Positions 1 to 7,720 of a DNA stretch of 64,000 nt are shown here, in pieces. The position numbers were made by a program, and so were the translations under genes. Every line of letters begins with the position of its first letter. Position 1 is the stretch's first letter. Under the pieces are notes generated by a model. The model was not told the origin of the DNA and ran no database searches. It was given only the letters and a program-made list of their open reading frames with translations. Origin of the DNA: Aestuariibaculum sp. M13 (GTDB lineage: Bacteria; Bacteroidota; Bacteroidia; Flavobacteriales; Flavobacteriaceae); assembly GCF_024723255.1 (NCBI RefSeq), contig NZ_JANIAC010000002.1, positions 496,001 to 560,000 on the forward strand, in the 5' to 3' direction.

Positions 1-1713
1 ATCAATTAACCCTGTTTTAACCTTAACACTCTTATTCTTAAAAGATTTTGGAAGATTTTCAACAAGTAAATCTAAATTATAACCCACAGTATTTTTACTT
101 TGATAGTTCCATATCATAATAGAAACTCCCGATTCATCTGAACTTGCAATGGAATAAACACCTTTTCCTTCATCTAATTCTGATGAGCTTGATACTTCTA
201 ACCTGTTTTTCTTCATCTTTGACACCATAAGTACAGAATTACCATATGGCGTAAATTTTCTAGTATGAATCATATCTCCTCCAGTTGAATCCCTAGTAAC
301 TAATTGATCTTTCCTTCCTTCTGTTTGATGTCTTAAAACCCAATTAAAAGGATATGAATTCTTACTATTAAGATACCAATAGTTGATAGACATAACGCCC
401 GCTGCTTGACGCAAACGATCATTTTTCATATTACCATAGTCGTCAAACAGTGGTCCTGGATACACCCCCATTTCTGTAATAAAGGTTGGTATCTCTGTGG
501 ATATACCTCTACTTGTCATTTCCTTTTCTAAGATTGATCTTTGATCTTTAACTAAACTCGGATTGTCTTTATAAAACTTGTATTCCTTTCCTGGTTTTGT
601 AAAATATCCGTGATATGAAATAAAGTCTAATCGCTTATCTTTAGATGAATCCTTACTATATTCCTCTAAAAATGTAGTAATCCAATTTAAATCAAACTGA
701 GCTGTTGAAGGACCTCCAACTTGTAATGGATATTTAGGGTTAAGGTTTTTATTTACTTCATTAACTGCCTGATAAAACACCTTATAAACACCATAGTATT
801 GTGTTGGAGTTAATCTCTTTTCGTAATCTGGTTCATTTAATACTTCGATGTAAGTGAAAGCAGGGTACTTTGATTTTAAATCCGTTAGTATGTTTACCAA
901 AATCTTTTTACTCTCATCTACCGAAACACCCCAATCACCTGTAATTCCTCGTCCATTCATATTAAACATTAAGTGATCAGATAGCTTACTTGTATCCTCA
1001 ATGTAGTCGGCATACTTACTATAATCGTAGGTTTTAGTTTCTGGATTATAGAAGTCTGCGTCATAAATCCACAATTTATAGATTTTACCATGCAATCCCT
1101 GATCATTATAAAATGCCACGTCTGCATCTCTCTGTTCTGTAAATAAGTGGTGATCTGTTAAATTATTATAGCGCTCTGTTCTTATTAATTCGCCTATATT
1201 TTTACCGGCATCTACTTTAATAGTTGAATTAACAAAATTGGTTGCTACCGCTGTTGCTACTTCACCTGATCCAGACGCTCCCTGAGCCATTAAATTTCTA
1301 CGAATTTCTTCTGGTGGACCTCCGACACTAGGATCAGGTATTTCAAAATCAAAATCACTGCCTAGCGCTAGTCTTTCTGCTTTTAAGTTAAATCTACCAA
1401 GCAATTTTGCCTTCATGTGATTTTCATCTCCTTCAACCTTGGTTAGTATAATATTTGCTGGAGTACCTGCTGTTGTAAAGTATACTGTTAAAGTTGAATC
1501 TGTAGATTCCTTTTTATAAATTAAATCCGGATCACCATCGTCATTTTTAAATGCTCCAACCAACTCTTCCCCTTCATATTTAAATTTCAAATACATTTTG
1601 CTATGCGCAAATGATCCTTCTCCTTTAAGATGCCACAGACCTTCATAATCCTGACTTTGAGCAAAAGCATTGCATGCAAAAACAAGTAATATAATTGTAT
1701 ATAATCGTTTCAT
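1..1713 (-). CDS. GH39-like clan-A glycoside hydrolase, partial (3' end outside window)
   Basis: The start codon lies at 1711-1713 and the frame stays open through position 1, giving 571 visible residues; the C-terminus is missing. Residues 1-18 form a Sec signal peptide ending in AFA before Q. Residues about 24-115 form a beta-rich, lipocalin-like domain. A TIM-barrel region follows with two classic clan GH-A glutamates: VLNEPD (acid/base E294) and FITEMGVY (nucleophile E414). The long loops and this motif spacing fit GH39 beta-xylosidase-type enzymes best, but another clan-A family is possible. It is the last visible gene of a unit with the GH3 enzyme 19 bp upstream, so it probably acts on the same oligosaccharides in the periplasm or at the cell surface. 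Family call is moderate; a secreted retaining glycosidase is well supported. Confidence 0.7.
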   Translation of the reverse strand, partial: MKRLYTIILLVFACNAFAQSQDYEGLWHLKGEGSFAHSKMYLKFKYEGEELVGAFKNDDGDPDLIYKKESTDSTLTVYFTTAGTPANIILTKVEGDENHMKAKLLGRFNLKAERLALGSDFDFEIPDPSVGGPPEEIRRNLMAQGASGSGEVATAVATNFVNSTIKVDAGKNIGELIRTERYNNLTDHHLFTEQRDADVAFYNDQGLHGKIYKLWIYDADFYNPETKTYDYSKYADYIEDTSKLSDHLMFNMNGRGITGDWGVSVDESKKILVNILTDLKSKYPAFTYIEVLNEPDYEKRLTPTQYYGVYKVFYQAVNEVNKNLNPKYPLQVGGPSTAQFDLNWITTFLEEYSKDSSKDKRLDFISYHGYFTKPGKEYKFYKDNPSLVKDQRSILEKEMTSRGISTEIPTFITEMGVYPGPLFDDYGNMKNDRLRQAAGVMSINYWYLNSKNSYPFNWVLRHQTEGRKDQLVTRDSTGGDMIHTRKFTPYGNSVLMVSKMKKNRLEVSSSSELDEGKGVYSIASSDESGVSIMIWNYQSKNTVGYNLDLLVENLPKSFKNKSVKVKTGLID

Positions 1714-1732
1714 TTTGTCTTTACTTAATTAT

Positions 1733-4057
1733 TTATTGTTTAGCTGATAATTCATTAATCTTTACTTGTGGAACAAGCGCCTTATTTACCTTTTGCACAA
1801 CTCTATCTTTGCCTAGATTAAAAGTTTTCTCTGTTTTAATATCTTCACTAGACGCACCAACTTTCACTATATATTGGCCAGCTTCAGCAACCCAAGCAGA
1901 TGCTTCTGAGTCAAAAGATGTTAAACTTGTAATATCAATTTTAAAGGTTATGGTTTCTGATTCTTTGGGTGCTAAATTTTTAGTTTTAGCAAAAGCTTTC
2001 AATTCCTGAATAGGTTTCTCAAGATTACCTGTTGGTGCTGATACATATAACTGTACCACTTCTTTCCCACTTAATTCCCCTTCATTTGTTACAGTAATAC
2101 TAACTTCTAGTTCATTCTTGAATTCTGTATTACTCAATGATAAGTCACCAAAAGAAAAGTTTGTATAACTTAATCCGAAGCCAAAAGGATAAGATGTTTC
2201 TACACCAAAAGTATTGTAATAGCGATACCCCACATAAATACCTTCCTCATAGATTACCTGTTTAGGATTATCAACTGGTGTTCCTGGAAAGTTCTTTGCT
2301 GATGGATCATCTTCATATTTCATAGGAAATGATGCCGTTAGTTTTCCTGAAGGATTAACATTCCCACTTAATACATCTGCAATCGAATTCCCAGCTTCTT
2401 GACCAGGTTGCCAAGCTATTAAAATTGAATCCGGTAAATCTTTCCAACTGGCAGTTTCAATAACTCCACCTATATTTAGAACCACAATTACCTTTTTCCC
2501 TTTTGCATGAAATGCCTGTGAAACATTATTAATATTATTTAGCTCTACCTCTGTAAGCTTAAAATTCCCTTCAATACTTCTGTCTGTTGTTTCACCTGAT
2601 ATTCTGGCTATTGTAATAATTGCCAAATCAGATTCATTTGCCATTGTTTGAATTAATTTTTCATCTAACAACATTTCAGGAGCTCTTTTCTTTCTCCCTC
2701 TAGTCATGTCAATCATTCCAGTTGGAGGTGTGTTTTCAGAAATGTATGCCGTATATATATCTTCAAGTGATTTTGAAACATTGAAGTTTTGATTTTTCAA
2801 CCCCTCAATTATATGTACAGTAGGCCCAGCTCTCATCACAAATCCACTACCTGATCCCCCTACGATTGTTTCATATGACCCATTACCGAACAATGCTAAA
2901 TTTTGCCCTTTATCTGATAATGGTAATGCTTCATTTTCATTTTTAAGTAACACCATTCCCTGTGCAGCTGCACTTCTGGCTATACTAGCATTTTCTTCAA
3001 GATTAGGTTTATTGGAATATTTATAATCTTTGAATTTTTGAACTTTCATAGCCCCATTTAAAATCCAACTTATGTTTTCATCCAACACCTTTTCATCTAA
3101 TTTCTTATCCTTTACCGCCTGTAACAACACGGTATCTTGATAAGGTCCTGGCATTAACAAATTAAGACCTGATTTCATTTGTTTAACAGGATCTTTACCT
3201 GCTTCCCAGTCTGACATAATTATACCTTCATAGCCCCAATCTTCCCTAGCCACTTTAGTAAGTAAATCATAATTTTCGGTAGCTAAATTTCCATTCACTG
3301 AATTATATGAAGCCATTAATGTCCATGGATCAGATTCCTTAATAGCTATTTCAAAACCTTTAAGATAAATTTCTCTTAATGCTCTTTCACTTATGATAGC
3401 ATCAACTTCAATACGGTTAGTTTCCTGGTTGTTTGCCACAAAATGCTTTAATGAAGTCCCGGCTCCCTGAGATTGTATCCCATTTATAAGAGCAGCTCCC
3501 ATTTTTCCAGATAATAATGGATCTTCAGAAAAATATTCAAAATTTCTCCCTGTTAACGGATTTCTGTGAATATTGATAGCTGGAGCTAAAAGGATATCTA
3601 ATCCATACTCAAGTGTCTCATTACCCATGCACTCTCCAATTTTTTTGACAAGATCTACATCCCAAGAACTTGAAAGTGCTGTACCAATAGGATAGGCTGT
3701 ACTTCTAGACATAAAACTTACACCTGCAGGGCCATCTACCATTTCAATTGTATTAACACCAAGACGAGGAATTTCCAACGTTCTACCTACTGCACCACTC
3801 ACGTACACCTTCGATTTTGCAGCTAAACTGCCTGGTGCTGGTTGATTAGGAATTGGAAACGGTGAATTTTTATCAATAGAATCTCCAAATTTTAAGCCTG
3901 TACCAACAACTAATGCCACCTTTTCTTCTAAGGTCATGGCTTCAATTACATCCTCAATGGAAGATTTGCCTAAAAATGGAGTGGTTTTACTTTTACACGA
4001 TGTTAATGCCAGTATTGATACTGCCATTACCGTGATGTAAACTTTTATTTTTTTCAT
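1733..4057 (-). CDS. GH3 beta-glycosidase lipoprotein
   Basis: A 774-residue family 3 glycoside hydrolase. The N-terminus is a lipoprotein signal (ALTSC, lipidated C21), so the enzyme is membrane-anchored. The GH3 N-terminal barrel includes LKHFVANNQE near residue 203 and the nucleophile motif IMSDWEAG with D283. A GH3 C-terminal domain begins near residue 370, and a fibronectin type III-like domain closes the protein. This domain order is typical of Bacteroidota beta-glucosidases and beta-xylosidases; the exact sugar cannot be read from sequence. It sits between DUF2141 (88 bp upstream) and the GH39-like gene (19 bp downstream). GH3 plus GH39 suggests exo-removal of beta-linked xylose or glucose, which is inference. 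Confidence 0.9.
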   Translation of the reverse strand: MKKIKVYITVMAVSILALTSCKSKTTPFLGKSSIEDVIEAMTLEEKVALVVGTGLKFGDSIDKNSPFPIPNQPAPGSLAAKSKVYVSGAVGRTLEIPRLGVNTIEMVDGPAGVSFMSRSTAYPIGTALSSSWDVDLVKKIGECMGNETLEYGLDILLAPAINIHRNPLTGRNFEYFSEDPLLSGKMGAALINGIQSQGAGTSLKHFVANNQETNRIEVDAIISERALREIYLKGFEIAIKESDPWTLMASYNSVNGNLATENYDLLTKVAREDWGYEGIIMSDWEAGKDPVKQMKSGLNLLMPGPYQDTVLLQAVKDKKLDEKVLDENISWILNGAMKVQKFKDYKYSNKPNLEENASIARSAAAQGMVLLKNENEALPLSDKGQNLALFGNGSYETIVGGSGSGFVMRAGPTVHIIEGLKNQNFNVSKSLEDIYTAYISENTPPTGMIDMTRGRKKRAPEMLLDEKLIQTMANESDLAIITIARISGETTDRSIEGNFKLTEVELNNINNVSQAFHAKGKKVIVVLNIGGVIETASWKDLPDSILIAWQPGQEAGNSIADVLSGNVNPSGKLTASFPMKYEDDPSAKNFPGTPVDNPKQVIYEEGIYVGYRYYNTFGVETSYPFGFGLSYTNFSFGDLSLSNTEFKNELEVSITVTNEGELSGKEVVQLYVSAPTGNLEKPIQELKAFAKTKNLAPKESETITFKIDITSLTSFDSEASAWVAEAGQYIVKVGASSEDIKTEKTFNLGKDRVVQKVNKALVPQVKINELSAKQ

Positions 4058-4145
4058 TACTTATTTGTTTTTGGTCTTTTAGTTTAGTTTGGATGCTTCA
4101 TTTTACATTCTTCTCCTCAATTAAAATTTATATATACTTATAAAA

Positions 4146-4565
4146 TCACAATAGATTTATGGTTATACTATCAGTATTCCCAACTGACACACTACAATCC
4201 TGAAAATCGGGAGAAGAAAATCTTGGTTTAAAATTTTTTGAAAAGCCATACGGCTCTTTTGGTATCCCAAAAAAGTTTTTGTCGATATCTTTATTATTAT
4301 TTATATCATGATATATTATAAATGCGTATTCAGCATTTGGTAAATCAGTTATTGTGAATTTTTGAGATTGTGATGTTACTTTAAACCTGTAAATTCTAAA
4401 TTCTTTACCTTCCTTCAAAAAAGATTCATTAGTATCAAAAACGCTAACTTGAATTTCTCCCACACTTTTTTTTATGTTAGGGACACTAATTGTAAATGCT
4501 TGCTGAGAGAATACTGTGAAACTACTCAGGAACATTAATATATAGAGATATTTAATATTTCCCAT
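4146..4565 (-). CDS. DUF2141 secreted protein
   Basis: A 139-residue protein with a signal peptide (residues 1-20, ending VFSQ). The rest matches the DUF2141 pattern: an Ig-like beta sandwich with LPNAEYAFIIYHDINNNKDID in the middle and FGIPKEPYGFS after it. DUF2141 proteins are common in Bacteroidota and have no established biochemical function. It starts 11 bp downstream of the SDR gene, so it is co-transcribed with the two dehydrogenases and the GH3/GH39 pair. Why a DUF2141 protein belongs to this PUL unit is unclear. Confidence 0.8.
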   Translation of the reverse strand: MGNIKYLYILMFLSSFTVFSQQAFTISVPNIKKSVGEIQVSVFDTNESFLKEGKEFRIYRFKVTSQSQKFTITDLPNAEYAFIIYHDINNNKDIDKNFFGIPKEPYGFSKNFKPRFSSPDFQDCSVSVGNTDSITINLL

Positions 4566-4576
4566 TGATTAGAATT

Positions 4577-5389
4577 TTAACTTTGAGGTAACTCTATACC
4601 TTTCATTTGTTTTATTATTATATTACTTGCAAAGCGAGGGGAAATTCTATATAAAATATCAAGCATAGTTGAATCCTTTCCTACTGTAGCTCTATATTTA
4701 TTTTTTTCCATTGCCTTTATAATCATAGTAGCGGCCTTTTTAGGTTCAAGTGCCATTTTACTGTCTTTGGATGTTTCTGGATCAACACTATTCTTTAAAC
4801 CAGAATTAGCCATGATATTCGTTTTAATTGCTCCTGGATGAATTACCGTTGCTCTCACATTTGTATCCTTTAACTCTGCATATAAGCCTTCCGTTAAAAG
4901 TTTTATTGCTGCTTTTGATGCACCATATATAGTTTGCCCCGGAAAAGGCATAAATCCTCCAAGACTCGATACGTTAACAATATGCCCTTCCGGTCTTTCT
5001 AAGAAATATGGCAAAAATGCTTTAACCAAATAGAGTGAACCGTAAAAATTAACATTCATAATCTGCTCAATTTTATCCATTCCAAGCTTATCTACATGTA
5101 TAAAAGGCTGGATAATTCCTGCATTATTAATTAAACCATCAACAGCTCCATGTATTTTTATTACTTCCTCTGGAAAACCATTCACCTTCTCCCAATTTGT
5201 AATGTTTAAATTATGAATTGAAAGATTTGAATTAAACTTACCTGATAAACTTTTAGTTTCTTCAAGTGCATCTTGATTTATATCAATTGCCGCAACCTTA
5301 GCTCCTTTCTCTAGCAGATGTAAAACTAAGGCACGACCAAGACCTCCTCCTCCTCCTGTAACTACAATTACTTTGTTATTTACTTTCAT
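4577..5389 (-). CDS. short-chain dehydrogenase/reductase (SDR)
   Basis: A 270-residue classical SDR. It has the Rossmann glycine motif TGGGGGLG at residues 11-18, an NNAG motif near residue 88, and the catalytic Y155-x3-K159 (YGASK) after SSLGG. There is no signal peptide, so it is cytoplasmic. D36 after the second beta strand (AAIDIN) suggests NAD preference. It lies 10 bp downstream of a second SDR in a unit ending with GH3 and GH39-like enzymes. Its substrate is therefore probably a sugar or sugar acid released by the PUL, but other SDR substrates cannot be excluded. Confidence 0.85.
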   Translation of the reverse strand: MKVNNKVIVVTGGGGGLGRALVLHLLEKGAKVAAIDINQDALEETKSLSGKFNSNLSIHNLNITNWEKVNGFPEEVIKIHGAVDGLINNAGIIQPFIHVDKLGMDKIEQIMNVNFYGSLYLVKAFLPYFLERPEGHIVNVSSLGGFMPFPGQTIYGASKAAIKLLTEGLYAELKDTNVRATVIHPGAIKTNIMANSGLKNSVDPETSKDSKMALEPKKAATMIIKAMEKNKYRATVGKDSTMLDILYRISPRFASNIIIKQMKGIELPQS

Positions 5390-5399
5390 GCTCTCTTAA

Positions 5400-6164
5400 T
5401 TAAGATCTCATTATTGCTCCACCATCAACACAAATAGATTGACCAGTTATCCATTCAGATAAGTCTGAAAGAAGAAATGACACTATAGCTCCCATATCTT
5501 TTGGCGTTCCTATTCTAGGCGCTGGTATCATTTGTAAAACCATTTCTACCAAATGTCCAGAGTTCTGGATTCCACTTTCTGTCAGTACTAACCCTGGTGA
5601 AACAGCATTACATCTAATTCCTTGTTTACCATATCTTGCAGCAATGTTACGTGTTAAAGCTCCTATTCCTGCTTTGGTTACAGAATATGCCACTTTATCG
5701 TGCATCCCTGCATAAACAGCATCTGATATAGTATTTACGATTGAACCACCTCCTGAAGCAATAATATGAGGTATGGCATATTTTGAAGTTAACAGATATC
5801 CGGTTAAATTAATATCAAGATTCTTTTGCCAAATCTCTAAGTTTATATCTACCGGATCTGTATCCTTAGCAACTTCATCCGGAGCTATATTGGCAGCAAC
5901 GTTAAAAAGACCGTTAATTTGACCATACTTATCAATAGCCAAATCTACAAGAGCCTTAACATCGTCTTCTTTTGAAATATCCATTTGTATTGCTACGCCA
6001 TCTCCTCCGGCTTCCTGTACTACCTTTACGCATCTTAATGCGTTTTCATTGATAATATCCCCAACAACTATTTTTGCTCCGTATGATCCTAAAAGTTTAG
6101 CAGTCCCATCTGAGATTCCTCCTGCACCTGCAATTACAATAACTTTATCTTTTAATCCTTCCAT
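5400..6164 (-). CDS. short-chain dehydrogenase/reductase (SDR)
   Basis: A 254-residue SDR, first gene of the 6164-to-1 unit. The glycine-rich loop is the less usual GAGGISDG (residues 13-20), and D36 in VVGDI suggests NAD use. The catalytic pair is Y160/K164 (YSVTK), and the C-terminal half has ARYGKQGIRCNAVSPG and GQSICVDGG. The usual NNAG motif reads NVAAN. It resembles the broad FabG/cyclohexanol-dehydrogenase branch; the substrate is unknown. Pairing with another SDR and with secreted xylosidase-type enzymes points to sugar oxidation in the cytoplasm, which is inference. The shared operator-like motif at 6301-6346 lies 137 bp upstream of the start. Confidence 0.85.
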   Translation of the reverse strand: MEGLKDKVIVIAGAGGISDGTAKLLGSYGAKIVVGDIINENALRCVKVVQEAGGDGVAIQMDISKEDDVKALVDLAIDKYGQINGLFNVAANIAPDEVAKDTDPVDINLEIWQKNLDINLTGYLLTSKYAIPHIIASGGGSIVNTISDAVYAGMHDKVAYSVTKAGIGALTRNIAARYGKQGIRCNAVSPGLVLTESGIQNSGHLVEMVLQMIPAPRIGTPKDMGAIVSFLLSDLSEWITGQSICVDGGAIMRS

Positions 6165-6300
6165 TTTATATTTAGTTTATTTAAAATCATTTATAGCAGT
6201 AATTAAAAAGGAAAAGCCAGTTTAACTACTTTGATTAAACCAAATATAAATAAAGACTATAGGAGAAATGTTTTACTAATTATGCCCATACCAAAAACAC

Positions 6301-6346
6301 GTTCCATATTCTTGGCTAGAGCGAACGCATTTTATAGGACACTGAA
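6301..6346 (-). promoter_or_regulatory. shared operator-like motif, copy A (upstream of SDR-GH39 unit)
   Basis: On the plus strand GTTC is at 6301, GAAC at 6323 and GGACACTGAA at 6337-6346. The spacings (22 and 14 nt between element starts) are the same as in copy C at 13601 and nearly the same as in copy B at 10773. It lies in the 249-bp gap between the AraC gene and the SDR unit. The repeat of sequence and spacing is seen directly; a regulator-binding role is inferred. Confidence 0.6.
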
Positions 6347-6413
6347 AGACAATATATTACACAAAGAAAACAACACTGCTTTTTTAAAAAAACTTTTAAA
6401 ATTTCCAGGTAAT

Positions 6414-7571
6414 TTAAGAGTGCTTTTTCTTATATTCTGTTGGTGTCATTCCTGTATACTTCTTGAAAAATATATTAAACGCCGTTTTAGAATTAAAACC
6501 ACTCTCAAATGCAATACCAACAAAAGATAAGGAGTCATATTTTGGTGATATAATCATTTCCATTGCAAGCTTAACTCTATACTCGTTTACGAATGTGTAG
6601 AAATTTTTCTGAATATTTTCGTTTAATACTTGAGTGATATGATGCTTTGGTATGTCTGTTGCTTCTGACAATGCTGCAACATTTAATTCGTTATTCTTCC
6701 AGGCCTCAGAATGATCCATATAATCAATAAGTCTTAGAGCATATTGCTCTGCCTTCTTAGGTGACAATCCAGACTTCGTATATCTTTTTGACTCAGATTC
6801 ATCGTTCTTTTTCAAAAAGTTTAATTTAGGAGAACGGATATTTGTTGCTAACTGATTTTGTTTAAAGCCCCAAAAACTAATAATGTAAACAAATAAAAGT
6901 AATGCTCCACTTCTAAAGGATTCTATATGAGGCATTGCGGCTCCTAGATAATATTTTGTACTGATGTAAATAATATAATTGTATATCACCAAGAATGAAA
7001 CAATTATAAATATCAACCAGTTCAAACTATTCTTGTAGGATTGGAAAGAGAAATAATTCTTAATCTTTCTTCTATAATTAATGATAAAAATTAAAGCTAA
7101 AAGACAATACACCCAAATATATAATTTGAAAACATACCCTACCTCATTAGGTGAATTGATATTGTTTAACTCCTCCTTAAATTCTTCTATCCCTTGAGTA
7201 AGTGATGGAACAAAATATATTAGAACAACGCAACCAACTAATAGAGGCACAAAATGCAAATAATCAATACGTTGAAACGTCGAATAATCTGAAACGACAT
7301 ATTTTGTATAGATATATAAAAAAATAGGAAAAGAAGTAGACAACGTTAACGATATTGGCCAAAAATCCTGAGTTGCTTCGTAATGTAACTTCACAACATT
7401 AAGAGCAAACATTCCTCCAATTGCTAAAAGCCAAAAACCCAATATCCGATTAGCTATATTTCTAGGTTTTTTAAAATAAATAATAAATGCAGAAAATAAA
7501 GATTGTGCTAATCCAATATAAATAAAAGCAATATCCATGAATGTCTTTTGGTCGATAAGATTTCTAACCAA
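6414..7571 (-). CDS. AraC-family regulator with N-terminal membrane sensor
   Basis: A 385-residue protein. Residues about 12-235 contain roughly seven hydrophobic segments (for example IGLAQSLFSAFIIYF and LNWLIFIIVSFLVIYNYIIYI). A linker rich in charged residues follows. The last 110 residues are an AraC-type double helix-turn-helix, with the usual second-helix pattern IAFESGFNSKTAFNIFFKKYTGMTP. This architecture is common in Bacteroidota and suggests direct sensing at the inner membrane. An internal Met at residue 12 (MDIAFIYIG) is an alternative start. The gene lies downstream of an orphan TonB receptor, separated by a terminator. It is a candidate reader of the shared motif, since AraC proteins often bind repeats about two helical turns apart. 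Confidence 0.85.
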   Translation of the reverse strand: MVRNLIDQKTFMDIAFIYIGLAQSLFSAFIIYFKKPRNIANRILGFWLLAIGGMFALNVVKLHYEATQDFWPISLTLSTSFPIFLYIYTKYVVSDYSTFQRIDYLHFVPLLVGCVVLIYFVPSLTQGIEEFKEELNNINSPNEVGYVFKLYIWVYCLLALIFIINYRRKIKNYFSFQSYKNSLNWLIFIIVSFLVIYNYIIYISTKYYLGAAMPHIESFRSGALLLFVYIISFWGFKQNQLATNIRSPKLNFLKKNDESESKRYTKSGLSPKKAEQYALRLIDYMDHSEAWKNNELNVAALSEATDIPKHHITQVLNENIQKNFYTFVNEYRVKLAMEMIISPKYDSLSFVGIAFESGFNSKTAFNIFFKKYTGMTPTEYKKKHS

Positions 7572-7612
7572 ATAAACAAAATATCAATCAATAATAAAAA
7601 TATAGTTGTTAC

Positions 7613-7648
7613 TAATACCTCCTAAGAAACTTAGAAATTAAGGTATTA
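7613..7648 (-). promoter_or_regulatory. nested inverted repeat upstream of the AraC gene
   Basis: TAATACCT (7613-7620) is mirrored by AGGTATTA (7641-7648), and inside it CTAAG (7622-7626) pairs with CTTAG (7630-7634). It begins 42 bp upstream of the AraC start and downstream of the TonB receptor terminator. It could be an autoregulatory operator or a leader hairpin; the symmetry alone does not decide. Confidence 0.4.
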
Positions 7649-7668
7649 TCAAAAACTAATGAATAAAA

Positions 7669-7699
7669 AAACCGTCAAGAATTTTCATCCTGACGGTTT
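7669..7699 (-). terminator. rho-independent terminator after the TonB receptor
   Basis: A perfect 9-bp stem, AAACCGTCA (7669-7677) with TGACGGTTT (7691-7699), has a 13-nt loop. On the minus strand it is followed by a run of T. It begins 22 bp past the stop of the receptor gene, so the receptor is probably mostly monocistronic and the AraC gene is expressed separately. Confidence 0.85.
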
Positions 7700-7720
7700 C
7701 ATATTTTTATTTAATATTTA

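Noticed and set aside
6231-6530. A 99-residue plus-strand open frame across the AraC 3' end and the adjacent gap.
   Set aside because: It overlaps a clear AraC HTH on the other strand, has no domain, and contains the shared operator-like motif.
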